From positions 1 to 49,538 of the forward strand of contig JAUVXR010000020.1 in NCBI GenBank assembly GCA_030603495.1: 49,538 nucleotides of DNA, read 5' to 3'. Below are positions 23,054 through 31,567 of the stretch, in pieces. The position numbers and the translations under genes were made by a program. The notes beneath the pieces were generated by a model. That model was not told the DNA's origin and did not search any database. It saw nothing but the letters and a program-made list of their open reading frames with translations. Numbering within the stretch: the first letter of the stretch is position 1; each line of letters starts with the position of its first letter. This DNA is from a bacterium. Lineage in GTDB: Bacteria > Armatimonadota > Zipacnadia > Zipacnadales > Zipacnadaceae.

Positions 23054-24976
23054 CTACTGCCAGGGCGGTGGAGCATAGCCTGGCGGGTAGCCGCCAAGCT
23101 CCATCTCCTGCCCCGGCCAGCCCATTGGATACTGGGGCACGCCCGGTATCCGGGGGGTGGTCAGCGAGTTATCCACCACGAAGTAGACCCGACAGCCGCC
23201 CTCGTTACCGTACCAATCCGTAGCTTTGACCTCCAGGGTATGTATGCCGGCCGGATAATTCTGCGCCACCGCCGCGCGGGGCTGGTACGCCCACCAAACA
23301 GTGCCCTGGGTTGCGTCGTACATTATTTGGTCTTCGGGGACAGCCTGGCCGTCCATCAGGATCTGGACGGAGTCTGGGGCCACGCCCGAGCCGGAGTCTT
23401 CCACCTCGGCGGTCACGGCCAGCGGCGGCACCCCGGGAAGTTGGATGAGGTCTTGGGCCGGTGGCGGCGGGAAAAAGGCATCACTGGATTCGTTGGGGAT
23501 CGAGAAGCTGTACTGGGTGCCCGGCGTGGGGCCAGGAAATACAATAATCGAGTTACTGAACACCGGCTTCTCGTGGTCCACCGCTGCGGCAGCAAAGCCG
23601 TACAGAACGCCGTCGTCACCAACTGTGTAGACACTGCCCTGCGCAACAGCCAGGGCGGCGTCCACAAACTGGGTGTACGGATCGGTGTAGCCGGCCATGG
23701 CCCCTTCGCCTGCCGGTCCGACGCCTCCCGGTGGGAACATGCCTCCCGGTGGCATCATCCCCGGCTCTGGCATCATCCCACCCGGGTCCATCATCATCAT
23801 ATCCTCCTCCATCCCTGGCATGTAGCCAGGATACGCCGCTCCCCCGGGTGAGGCGGAGGGCTGCACGGGCTGGGGCAGGCGATACTCCCACAACAGCTTG
23901 CCTGTGGCAGGCGCCAGGCCCCAGACTGCGGCCGGAACGGTGTGCGCCTGGCCTGCGTTGGTTGACCCGAAGCCGGACTGGGAGGCAACTGCCGCTCCGC
24001 CCCCGCGGGCCAGCAAGACATTACCAGCCAGAACCGGTGAGGCTTGGACCGGACCGCGTGCGCCCTGCTCGGGGAAACGCCAGGTGGCCTTGCCGCGTGT
24101 TGTGTTGATGCCGTAGATTACGCCGTCGCGGCTGCCGATGAATGCCTGGCGCCCTTGCACCGCCGGGCTGCCGGTAATCAGGTCACCGGCAGTGAAGCTC
24201 CAGCGGCGGGTACCATTTTTCGCGTCGAAGCCGATGAGCTGATTGCCAGCCGATATCAGCACCTGGCCGCGATGGACCACTGGGGAGGCGAACAACTGAT
24301 TGCGTCCGCGGGCAGCCTGGGCGTACCACGCTAGTTGTCCGCTGGCTTTCCTGAGGGTGTAGATATTGCCATCCTGGGAGGAGACGAATAGGAAATCCTG
24401 CCAGATGGCCGGCGTGCTTTGCACCGCTCCGCCCGTCCGGAACCGCCAAAGGAGTCTGTCGCTATCCAAGTCATAGGCGTACAGGGTCTTGTCGTCGGAG
24501 CCGAAGTAGAGCACGCCCTGGTGAATCAAGGGGGCGGACTTAACCGGGGCGTCCGAGCGATACTTCCACTTGTGGGTACCAGTCGCCGCGTCTACCGCCC
24601 AAAGCTTGCCGTCGGCGGCACCAAAGTAGATAGTATCCTCCCAAAGTACCAGTGCCGAGTGGACCTGGGTATTCAGCTCGATCTTCCAGACCTGGGACCC
24701 GGTGGCCCGCTCAACTGCGTGGAGCTTGGTACCAAGCGCAAAGTAGATGCATTCGGGGCCCACCGCTGGGGTGGAGATGGCCTTGGCCATCTCCTCAGTG
24801 TCATACCGCCAGCTTAGGGATAGAGGGAGCTCCACTGGGTCAGCAGCCACTCCGGTGTGGGCAGCATCGCACAAGTACGTCCAGCTGGCTGGTTCCTGAG
24901 ATAGCCCGTTGGCCCCTGTCCCCACGACAACTATTCCGGCGATAAGACACATTGTGATAACTGTAAACCGTTTCAT
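23054..24976 (-). CDS. secreted PQQ/BamB-like beta-propeller protein with Met-Pro-Gly linker and Ig-like domain
   Basis: ATG at 24976 follows AGGAG and begins a signal peptide (MKRFTVITMCLIAGIVVVG). Residues from about 30 to 350 form repeated PQQ-like blades: 'YFALGTKLHAVERATGSQVW', 'YFGAADGKLWAVDAATG', 'YFGSDDKTLYAYDLDS' and others, each about 40 residues, as in BamB and PQQ enzymes. PQQ-binding catalytic residues are not evident, so a structural or assembly role is more likely than dehydrogenase activity. A segment rich in Met, Pro and Gly follows, with 'EEDMMMMDPGGMMPEPGMMP'. The C-terminal part ('AVTAEVEDSGSGVAPDSVQI', 'GIHTLEVKATDWYGNEGG') looks like a bacterial Ig domain. Total is 640 residues. 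It is in the operon with the M16 and TPR genes. Confidence 0.85.
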   Translation of the reverse strand: MKRFTVITMCLIAGIVVVGTGANGLSQEPASWTYLCDAAHTGVAADPVELPLSLSWRYDTEEMAKAISTPAVGPECIYFALGTKLHAVERATGSQVWKIELNTQVHSALVLWEDTIYFGAADGKLWAVDAATGTHKWKYRSDAPVKSAPLIHQGVLYFGSDDKTLYAYDLDSDRLLWRFRTGGAVQSTPAIWQDFLFVSSQDGNIYTLRKASGQLAWYAQAARGRNQLFASPVVHRGQVLISAGNQLIGFDAKNGTRRWSFTAGDLITGSPAVQGRQAFIGSRDGVIYGINTTRGKATWRFPEQGARGPVQASPVLAGNVLLARGGGAAVASQSGFGSTNAGQAHTVPAAVWGLAPATGKLLWEYRLPQPVQPSASPGGAAYPGYMPGMEEDMMMMDPGGMMPEPGMMPPGGMFPPGGVGPAGEGAMAGYTDPYTQFVDAALAVAQGSVYTVGDDGVLYGFAAAAVDHEKPVFSNSIIVFPGPTPGTQYSFSIPNESSDAFFPPPPAQDLIQLPGVPPLAVTAEVEDSGSGVAPDSVQILMDGQAVPEDQIMYDATQGTVWWAYQPRAAVAQNYPAGIHTLEVKATDWYGNEGGCRVYFVVDNSLTTPRIPGVPQYPMGWPGQEMELGGYPPGYAPPPWQ

Positions 24977-25055
24977 TGCTGGTCTCCTCTGCAAAGCTGG
25001 GTGCTCATTGTCTGCCATGATAACAGACACTGCTCCGCCGTCTCCACTGGCTGTC

Positions 25056-26402
25056 TCAGTTCATTAGGCTGTGCTCAGCCGCCGGTTGTTTGTTGCCCTC
25101 CACTATGACAGTGGCAGGCCTTGTGAATATATTGGCACACATCTGCTGGGCCTGCTCAGCAGATACCTTGGCTACCCGCGTAGGAAACTGCTGATAGGTT
25201 TCCAGACCTTCTGCGCCGGCCGTTCCGTAGAACATGGCCAGATAATGAGCTATGTCTGGATTACGCTGCTTGCTTAGCACGAATCGGTTTGTCACAAAGC
25301 GCTTGGCTCGCTCCAGTTCCGCATCGCTCACTCCGTCTCGAATGATGCTGCGGAGCTGCCGCCATATTTCGGCCTGCGCCGCATCCACGTCCACCTGTGA
25401 GCAGGTCACCAGTACATAGGCGTAACTGCATGCCCGCGAAGGCGTTAGCGCAGCCTGGATTGTATAGGCTAGATTCTGCTCGGCGCGTAGCGCCAGGAAC
25501 AAGCGTGAGCCCATCCCCGAGCCGAGCAGTGTACTCAGCACTGCGGCGGCCGGGTAGTCGGGATCAGCCAGCGTCGGTGCCCGGCCAGCAACCACCACGA
25601 CGGAATTGTCCACGCCATGCATTATCAGCCGTCGTGGCTCCTCGAGGGCCGCATGCGGCGAAAACTGTTCCGGGATATGTGCCATCTTCCCGGGCAAGAG
25701 GTCGCCGAAACAACTCTGCACCTGCGCCGTGACCTCGGTCGCCGGCAGGTCGCCGCTGACGCTCAGGACAACGGCGTTAGGCCAGAAGCTGTCCTGGTAC
25801 AGCCGCCGGACCTGCCCCAGCGTTATCGCTGACATGGAGGCGATTGAGCCATGCACCGGCCAGGAGCCAGGCTGCCGCGGATACAATTCCTCCACTATCG
25901 TGCTCCGGGCCAGCGCCACCGGCCGTCGGCGCGTAGCCTGGATCGCAGTGAGCGTCTCGCGGCGGGCCGCCTCGAATCTGTCGGGACTAAGTTGCAGCTC
26001 GAAGAGCTGTTGGCGCACGAGCCTGAGGACGGAAGGGAAATCGTGGGGCAGGCATTGAACCAGCAGCTCGACATGGTCACGGGTGGCGGCACTGTCAATC
26101 TGCAAGGCCGTCGGCGGCTCACTGGCTGCGTCCGACATCTGCCGTGGGCAGCCGAGCATCGTGGCGAGCAGATGTCTGATGCCGGCCGTTAGCCGGCTTT
26201 CCCGGCTGGCAGGCACCGCGATGGAGGCGGACACTGCGACCGTCGGGGTGTGGGCATTGGGTTGAAAAAGTGCGCACAGGCCGTTATCCAACAAGATCTC
26301 CTGAGGCGCAGCAGCTGTCGCCCCCTGCTCTGCTCCGCAGTCTCCCGCACCTAAGCACCACGCAACAATGAACAAGTTGAATGCAGCCGACAGCACTTTC
26401 AA
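25056..26402 (-). CDS. M16 family peptidase homologue lacking the zinc motif, exported
   Basis: The 448-residue protein has a signal peptide (1-25) and the two-lobed M16 (pitrilysin/processing peptidase) layout: 'LLDNGLCALFQPNAHTPTVA', then 'LRAEQNLAYTIQAALTPSR' and 'YAYVLVTCSQVDVDAA' in the second lobe. The zinc motif HXXEH should follow the glycine-rich turn, but here residues 77-81 are HLLAT: the first histidine is kept while the catalytic glutamate is Ala and the second histidine is Thr. It should therefore be catalytically dead, like the non-catalytic partner subunits in some M16 complexes. No active M16 gene is in the window. It lies between the TPR gene (37 bases) and the propeller gene (79 bases) on the same strand. 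Confidence 0.85.
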   Translation of the reverse strand: MKVLSAAFNLFIVAWCLGAGDCGAEQGATAAAPQEILLDNGLCALFQPNAHTPTVAVSASIAVPASRESRLTAGIRHLLATMLGCPRQMSDAASEPPTALQIDSAATRDHVELLVQCLPHDFPSVLRLVRQQLFELQLSPDRFEAARRETLTAIQATRRRPVALARSTIVEELYPRQPGSWPVHGSIASMSAITLGQVRRLYQDSFWPNAVVLSVSGDLPATEVTAQVQSCFGDLLPGKMAHIPEQFSPHAALEEPRRLIMHGVDNSVVVVAGRAPTLADPDYPAAAVLSTLLGSGMGSRLFLALRAEQNLAYTIQAALTPSRACSYAYVLVTCSQVDVDAAQAEIWRQLRSIIRDGVSDAELERAKRFVTNRFVLSKQRNPDIAHYLAMFYGTAGAEGLETYQQFPTRVAKVSAEQAQQMCANIFTRPATVIVEGNKQPAAEHSLMN

Positions 26403-26439
26403 GTAGTAGTTATCCTAGCCGGCTTGGTTGCTGCCCCTC

Positions 26440-28392
26440 TTAATGGTGGCTGAGGCGCGCGACGGCGTCGGCGGCTAGCGGGTTGTTGGGATCAATCTCC
26501 AGGGCAGCGCTGTAGGCCACAAGGGCCTGGTGGGTGTCACCTTCGGTCTCGTAGACCTGGCCGATCTGACTGTAGACATCGGCCTCCTGTTCGTCCGTGG
26601 GGGCATTTTGTATGGCAATCTCCAGAGCCCGGCGGGACGCCCGGTACTCGCCCTTGGCCAAGTAGGCCCGGCCCACCTGCCGATATGTGTCGAAATAAGT
26701 CGGATCCAGCGCCAGTGCCATATTCAGCGATTCGATCTCTTGGTCGTAGTCTTGCGTCTCGTGGTAGCTCAGCCCGATCATATAGTACATATAGGCCCGC
26801 TGGTATGCCGTATTGGCTAGCAGGGCTTCGGGAATACGTTCGAGCGCCCTCTTGTACTGACGGCGCGCCCGGTACCACGACTCCATCTGGAAGAAGGCAT
26901 TACCCAGGTTGGTATACGACTGGGCATACTTGGGGTTAACGCGAATCGCTTCCGTGAAGTAGCGGATGGCTTTCGGAGAATCGTTCATGTAGTAGGCGGC
27001 CAGGCCGGCGGCATTGAGCGCTGCGACGTCGGTCGGCGCCAGGCTCATGGCATGCTGCGCGGTCTCCAGAGCCGCCTCATAGTTCTCCTGGAGCAGTTCC
27101 GACCGTGCCATCGCCACGTACAGGTCGGCATTGGCTGGCTGTAGCTCCAGGCCCTGCTGGATCAGCCTGCTGGCCTGCTGAAGCGCAGCCAGCGCTTGGG
27201 CGCTGCCCGGCGGCAGGCGTTGAGCCTGGTCCAGATAAGTGTCGGCCATAGAGGTCATTGCGCCGACGTCGCGTGGGTCCTGGCTTAGTGCCTGGCTAAA
27301 CTCAGCCAGGGCATCCTCGTAGGTGTGGGAGACGATGTTGCGGTCCGGATCCGAGGTGTAGGTGTTGGCCTGAAGGGCATAAATAGCGCCGAGCAACTCG
27401 TGCGCCGGTGCGCAGTTTGGATCAAGCTCAAGTGCCTTGTTGGCCGCTTCGATTGCGCTCTTGGTCATGGGAATAGCACTGAACAGCAAGCCTTCGTCGT
27501 AGAACATCTCGCGGACGTCCTCCAGCAGTGCCCACCCCACCTGGACATAGACGTCCGGGTCCGAGGGGTTGCCCAATTCGCCCCGGTCCAGCGCTCGCCG
27601 ATAGGCGTTACGAGCATCGGTCCACTCGCGCATGCCTACGTAGGCATCGCCCACCGCCTTGTTCAGACTAGGCCATAGGCCCAGTTCCTGCGCAAAGACC
27701 TCCGCTCGGCTGTACTCCTGCGCCAGCAGCTCCTCGGTGGTCTGCTGCCGGCGCTGCTCAGGTACGGGCAGCCGTTGCAAGCGGACCTTCAAATCGCTCC
27801 ATTCCTGGAGAACTGCCTTGGCCTTTTCAAACTGCTCGAGGGCTTTGTCGGGCTGGCCCAGTTGCAAGAAGACCTGCCCATAATAATAGAGGGCTTCAAC
27901 GTAGTTAGGATCGTAGTAAACCGCCACCGCCAAGGTCTCGCGGGCCTGCTGAGGCTTGCCGGCTGCAATGAGGGTCTTCCCCAGGGCCACAAGAGGCTCC
28001 GCCTTCTGCGGGCCATAGAGCTTCATAATCTCTTGCTGGTAGGCGTTTATTGCCTCCTCGAACGCGCCTTGCCGGCTATAGATGTGGCCGATGTAGAGCC
28101 GCACCCCGGGCCGCTTAGGCGCCAGTTTCTCAGCTTCGCGGAAAGCCACTAGCGCCTCGGGGTACCGCTCCAGGAGGAAGTTGGCCACTCCCAGATAGTA
28201 CCGGGCCGCCTCATTGTCAGGCTGGGCCGCTACGGTCGTCTGGAGCTTGCCCACCGCCCCCTGGTAGTCTCCTGTGTTCAGCGCGTTGATGCCGGCGACG
28301 AAATCAGTGTTTGGCTGGTGCTGCGCGACGACGCTGGCAGCGCACACGACCGCCAGCAGCGCCACTAGTATACTGGCCCGACTGCATCTCAT
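26440..28392 (-). CDS. exported tetratricopeptide repeat protein
   Basis: The gene begins at ATG 28392, where GGGAG precedes it by about 9 bases and a signal peptide opens directly (RCSRASILVALLAVVCAASV); an ATG 10 codons upstream is possible. About 650 residues follow, almost wholly TPR units of 34 residues with the W/L-G-Y-A-F-A-P pattern, for example 'DNEAARYYLGVANFLLERYP', 'YAQSYTNLGNAFFQMESWYR' and 'DTYRQVGRAYLAKGEYRASR'. There are at least a dozen units in two blocks, split near the middle by a less regular stretch. TPR arrays scaffold protein complexes; here the protein would sit in the periplasm. It heads the long minus-strand array and has a consensus promoter at 28454-28482. Its partners are probably the M16 homologue and propeller protein downstream. 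Confidence 0.88.
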   Translation of the reverse strand: MRCSRASILVALLAVVCAASVVAQHQPNTDFVAGINALNTGDYQGAVGKLQTTVAAQPDNEAARYYLGVANFLLERYPEALVAFREAEKLAPKRPGVRLYIGHIYSRQGAFEEAINAYQQEIMKLYGPQKAEPLVALGKTLIAAGKPQQARETLAVAVYYDPNYVEALYYYGQVFLQLGQPDKALEQFEKAKAVLQEWSDLKVRLQRLPVPEQRRQQTTEELLAQEYSRAEVFAQELGLWPSLNKAVGDAYVGMREWTDARNAYRRALDRGELGNPSDPDVYVQVGWALLEDVREMFYDEGLLFSAIPMTKSAIEAANKALELDPNCAPAHELLGAIYALQANTYTSDPDRNIVSHTYEDALAEFSQALSQDPRDVGAMTSMADTYLDQAQRLPPGSAQALAALQQASRLIQQGLELQPANADLYVAMARSELLQENYEAALETAQHAMSLAPTDVAALNAAGLAAYYMNDSPKAIRYFTEAIRVNPKYAQSYTNLGNAFFQMESWYRARRQYKRALERIPEALLANTAYQRAYMYYMIGLSYHETQDYDQEIESLNMALALDPTYFDTYRQVGRAYLAKGEYRASRRALEIAIQNAPTDEQEADVYSQIGQVYETEGDTHQALVAYSAALEIDPNNPLAADAVARLSHH

Positions 28393-28453
28393 GCGAGCCC
28401 GCTCCCTTTTAGCATTTGCCATTATGCCGATATACGCTTATACGCTGGACTCT

Positions 28454-28482
28454 ATTATATTCTAAGCCGCCGGTGTTGTCAA
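28454..28482 (-). promoter_or_regulatory. perfect consensus sigma70 promoter of the TPR-M16-propeller array
   Basis: The minus strand has TTGACA (28477-28482), exactly 17 bases, and TATAAT (28454-28459), a match to the full sigma70 consensus. It lies about 60 bases before the TPR gene start. Confidence 0.85.
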
Positions 28483-28522
28483 CGCACCGGGCTCTCTCCC
28501 GGTTCCCCTGAGAACAGCAATG

Positions 28523-28531
28523 TGATATAAT
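28523..28531 (+). promoter_or_regulatory. extended -10 promoter of the folate cluster
   Basis: TGATATAAT is an extended -10 element (TGn then TATAAT at 28526-28531), 64 bases before folP. No good -35 is seen 17 bases upstream, which is usual for extended -10 promoters. It is divergent from the promoter at 28454-28482, with about 40 bases between the two. Confidence 0.6.
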
Positions 28532-28594
28532 GGCAGTCGTCTACCGCGGTTCCAGAGATTAGTATTGCTTCGTACTAAGAGGTAGCATAGCCTA

Positions 28595-29824
28595 ATGTCC
28601 GACCCCGGCGATATTGGTTTGGGCCACCGTGCCCGCGTGCTGGTGCTGCCTGCAACTGAGGACGCCAAGCGCGAAATAGAGAGAATCGGCCCGGTTCCCC
28701 CCGCTCTGCACTGGCTGGCTGCTAAGGCTGGCTCCCGGGGCGTCCGTCTGGAGAGGGTCCCGGGCCGGGCTGCTGCCCTGCTCAAGCAGGAGATGCTTGC
28801 CGTAGGCGGCGACTGTGCGATCTCCCCGAACGTGGCTCGCTTTGATGATACCCCCGCTCCCGTGATATTGCTGGGCACGCGCCGGCAATATGACCGACTG
28901 ATGGAAAAGCTCCAGCTTCAACCTCTGGGCTTGCGTCAGGTTGCCGACGAACTTGGCGCCTTGCTTACGCGTTATGAGCAGACTCCGCCCCCGCTCCAGC
29001 TTCCCTCGGGGGAGCTTAGCTTCGCCGAGCGCACGCTGGTTATGGGCATAATGAATATGACGCCGGATTCCTTCGCTGGCGACGGTCTGGCCGCCGACGC
29101 GGAGGCGGCTGCTGAGCAAGCCCGACAGTTCGCCGCAGGCCGTGCCGACATAATAGACATTGGCGGGCAGTCCACGCGTCCGGGCAGTGAAACGGTATCT
29201 ATCGAAGAAGAGCTGCGCCGAGTAATACCGGCTTTGCGGGCTATCCGTGCGGAAGTGGACTTGCCGGTTGCCATTGATACTAGCCGGGCTGAGGTGGCCC
29301 GCGTAGCGATAGACGAGGGCGCTGAGTTGATAAATGACATCAACGCCCTGCGCGGCGAGGGTATGGCCCAGGTCGCGGCCGAGGCCGGAGTACCCGTCGT
29401 GATAATGCACATGCAGGGCACCCCGCATACTATGCAGGATAATCCGCGTTATGATGACCTCATCACTGAGATCTACGATTTCTTCGCGCAGCAGATGGAG
29501 GCAGCCGTAGCTGCCGGTGTGCCGGTGGAGCAGATTATTGTTGACCCGGGATTTGGCTTCGGCAAGACGGTTGACCATAACCTCGAAATCCTGCGCCGCC
29601 TGCGCGAACTGCGCAGCCTGGGGCGGCCTGTGCTGGTGGGCACCTCGCGCAAGTCCACTATTGGCAAGGTGCTCGACCGGCCGGTTGACCAGCGCCAGTG
29701 GGGGACAGCCGCTACCTGCGCGGTTGCCATAGCCAACGGCGCCAATATGCTCCGGGTCCACGATGTAGCCGAAATGGTGCAGGTGGCCCGGATGAGCGAC
29801 GCAATTCTGCGAGGCTTTAGTTAA
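28595..29824 (+). CDS. folP: dihydropteroate synthase with N-terminal extension
   Basis: FolP condenses hydroxymethyl-dihydropterin diphosphate with p-aminobenzoate, the sulfonamide-sensitive step of folate synthesis. The TIM-barrel domain starts near residue 147 with 'VMGIMNMTPDSFAGDG'. 'DIGGQSTRPGS' (188-198), 'LINDINALRG', 'IMHMQGTPHTMQ' and 'IIVDPGFGFGKT' follow, and 'PVLVGTSRKSTIG' near 345-357 closes it. All substrate-binding loops are present. An extra domain of about 140 residues precedes it, containing 'ALLKQEMLAVGGDCAISP' and 'ILLGTRRQYDRLMEKLQLQP'. Such an extension is known in many clostridial and related FolPs, with no assigned role. It is the first gene of the folate cluster and lies 2 bases before the next. 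Confidence 0.95.
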   Translation: MSDPGDIGLGHRARVLVLPATEDAKREIERIGPVPPALHWLAAKAGSRGVRLERVPGRAAALLKQEMLAVGGDCAISPNVARFDDTPAPVILLGTRRQYDRLMEKLQLQPLGLRQVADELGALLTRYEQTPPPLQLPSGELSFAERTLVMGIMNMTPDSFAGDGLAADAEAAAEQARQFAAGRADIIDIGGQSTRPGSETVSIEEELRRVIPALRAIRAEVDLPVAIDTSRAEVARVAIDEGAELINDINALRGEGMAQVAAEAGVPVVIMHMQGTPHTMQDNPRYDDLITEIYDFFAQQMEAAVAAGVPVEQIIVDPGFGFGKTVDHNLEILRRLRELRSLGRPVLVGTSRKSTIGKVLDRPVDQRQWGTAATCAVAIANGANMLRVHDVAEMVQVARMSDAILRGFS

Positions 29825-29826
29825 AG

Positions 29827-30426
29827 ATGCGGGCGGTCGAAGACAGGCGCAAGACAAAGCTTCGCGGGGAGATCCTCAAGCAGCGCGATGCGCTCAGCGA
29901 AGCCGAGCGCCGCGACAAGAGCGATATCATCTGGAGCCGCGTGGTGCAGACCTGGGAGTACCAGCAGGCCGATTCGGTCATGCTCTATGCGGCCTTTGGT
30001 TCGGAGGTCTATACCGACCGGCTGATGCAGTCCACGCTCCAGGCGGGTAGAGGACTGATCTTGCCCAAGGTCAACCGGGCTTCGCCCGTTCTGGAATTGT
30101 ATTACGTCGTCGATCCCGTGCGGCAGCTGGTTCCCACCTACTGCGGGATACCTGAGCCGATACCGGAGCTTTGTGAACCTGCACTGCTGGATGAGGTCAG
30201 TTGTGTCATCGCTCCGGGCATTGCCTTTGACCCGCTGGGGGGGCGGCTGGGCTACGGCGGCGGCTACTACGACCGACTGCTGAACTCCCTCAGCCCCGCC
30301 CAGGCCCACGTATCAATTGGGCTGGCCTACGAGCTTCAGATTGTCGAGGAGATCCCCCAGGGCTTCTTCGATGCCCGCGTGGCGGTGATGGCCACCGAAC
30401 TGCGCCTGTTGGTCGAGAATCGCTGA
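29827..30426 (+). CDS. 5-formyltetrahydrofolate cyclo-ligase
   Basis: This enzyme (MTHFS, YgfA/FthC family) turns 5-formyl-THF into 5,10-methenyl-THF with ATP, returning the storage form of folate to the active pool. The 199-residue protein is full length. The N-terminal 'RRKTKLRGEILKQRDALSEA' carries the substrate-linked basic residues. The hallmark 'GGRLGYGGGYYDRLL' near 139-153 forms the ATP/phosphate loop. 'IAPGIAFDPLGG' precedes it. It is separated from folP by 2 bases and followed by folB after 24, so the three share a transcript. Its product feeds the FchA and FolD steps coded downstream. Confidence 0.93.
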   Translation: MRAVEDRRKTKLRGEILKQRDALSEAERRDKSDIIWSRVVQTWEYQQADSVMLYAAFGSEVYTDRLMQSTLQAGRGLILPKVNRASPVLELYYVVDPVRQLVPTYCGIPEPIPELCEPALLDEVSCVIAPGIAFDPLGGRLGYGGGYYDRLLNSLSPAQAHVSIGLAYELQIVEEIPQGFFDARVAVMATELRLLVENR

Positions 30427-30450
30427 CTACTTAGTGAACGGAGGACGACT

Positions 30451-30837
30451 GTGCCCAGAGATTGCATCCGCATCGTGAATATGAGCTTCTACGGACATCA
30501 CGGCGTCGAAGAAAGTGAGCGGGAGCTGGGAGGACGTTTCGCTGTGGATGTCGAACTATATCTGGACCTGGAACCGGCCGGCTCTACTGATGACTTAAGC
30601 AAGACGGTTGACTACAAGGCCGTCTACGAGCTGGTGCGGCAGATTGAGGGGGCCCGCAACTATAAGCTGGTCGAGGCGCTGGCCCACGATGTGGCCGAAA
30701 GTATCATAGCCCAATTCGCCGTGGACGAGGTGGTGGTCCGGGTCCGCAAGCAGAGCGTGCCGCTGGGCGGGCTGATTGACCATACCGAGGCCGAGATCCG
30801 GCGGTCCAAACCATTTTCAGAGCCAGGAGACGCCTAA
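30451..30837 (+). CDS. folB: dihydroneopterin aldolase
   Basis: FolB cleaves 7,8-dihydroneopterin to hydroxymethyl-dihydropterin and glycolaldehyde, supplying the pterin for FolP. The 128-residue protein starts with GTG and reads 'MPRDCIRIVNMSFYGHHGV'. The conserved 'GHHGVEESERELGGRF' holds the catalytic region with glutamate. 'SKTVDYKAVYELV' and 'KLVEALAHDVAESI' give the rest of the tunnelling fold, and 'VRKQSVPLGG' the C-terminal lysine. GGAGG lies upstream of the GTG. It is placed between the cyclo-ligase and fchA, one base from the latter. FolK, the next enzyme of the pathway, is not seen in the window. Confidence 0.93.
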   Translation: MPRDCIRIVNMSFYGHHGVEESERELGGRFAVDVELYLDLEPAGSTDDLSKTVDYKAVYELVRQIEGARNYKLVEALAHDVAESIIAQFAVDEVVVRVRKQSVPLGGLIDHTEAEIRRSKPFSEPGDA

Positions 30838-30838
30838 C

Positions 30839-31471
30839 ATGTCCTTAGTAGCTGAGACGGTAAGAGATTACACGCAGCGGCTGGCTTCTGATCAGCCGAC
30901 GCCAGGTGGGGGCAGTGCGGCGGCGGTGGTCGGCGCCCTAGCCGCAGCCTCGGCAGCCATGGCCGCTAACTTCACCATGGGCAAGAAGAAGTTCAACGAG
31001 GTCCAGGCGGATATTGAACGCATTCTGGAGGTGCTCAATACTCAGCAGCAGAGGCTGCTGGAGCTGGCTGATGCTGACGCCGACGCTTACAGCAAGGTCG
31101 GCGCGGCGTACGGTATGCCCAGGGATACTGACGAGGAGAAACAATCCCGACGCGAGGCCATCCAGGAAGCGCTGATGGCCGCTGCCGAAATGCCGATGGG
31201 CGTCGTCGAGGCTTGTGCGGCCCTTCTGGCGGCGCTGCCGGAGTTGGCCGACAAGTGCAATCCGAATCTCATCAGTGACGTGGGCGTCGGCGCCGAGTTG
31301 GGCTTGGCTGCCCTGCGCGCCGCCCAGCTCAACGTAGAGGTCAACCTGGCTCTAATCAAACACGAAGATTACAACTCACAGAAGCGTTGCCGCCTCAGCC
31401 AGTTGGCGACCGAGGCCGGCGAGGCGGCTGAGCAAGCCATTGAGAAGGTCAAAGAGGCCATTGTGGCGTAA
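30839..31471 (+). CDS. fchA: formiminotetrahydrofolate cyclodeaminase / methenyl-THF cyclohydrolase family
   Basis: The 210-residue protein begins at ATG 30839, 7 bases after AGGAG; longer frames overlap folB. The FTCD family signature 'PTPGGGSAAAVVGALAAASA' is near residues 19-38, and the family's active-site aspartate lies in 'DADADAYSKVGAAYGMPRD'. FTCD releases ammonia from formimino-THF to give methenyl-THF. Some members named FchA act instead as methenyl-THF cyclohydrolases in acetogens. The neighbours folD and metF support a one-carbon role but do not decide between the two reactions. No histidine-degradation or glycine-reductase genes are nearby. Confidence 0.9.
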   Translation: MSLVAETVRDYTQRLASDQPTPGGGSAAAVVGALAAASAAMAANFTMGKKKFNEVQADIERILEVLNTQQQRLLELADADADAYSKVGAAYGMPRDTDEEKQSRREAIQEALMAAAEMPMGVVEACAALLAALPELADKCNPNLISDVGVGAELGLAALRAAQLNVEVNLALIKHEDYNSQKRCRLSQLATEAGEAAEQAIEKVKEAIVA

Positions 31472-31519
31472 CATCATTTCCGGTGCCACTGTCACAATGG
31501 CCTTCCCCCAGTCAATTAA

Positions 31520-31538
31520 GACAGGCGGGACGCCTGTC
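31520..31538. repeat. GC-rich hairpin repeat upstream of folD
   Basis: GACAGGCG (31520-31527), a 3-base loop GGA, and CGCCTGTC (31531-31538) form a perfect 8-bp stem 30 bases before the folD start. The flanking GCCTGTCCTGCCGATA resembles GCCTGTCCCGCCGACA at 35418-35433, which lies in a similar place before yidD. It may be a small mobile repeat. Confidence 0.55.
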
Positions 31539-31567
31539 CTGCCGATATAAACAAGGAGGAAAATGCA

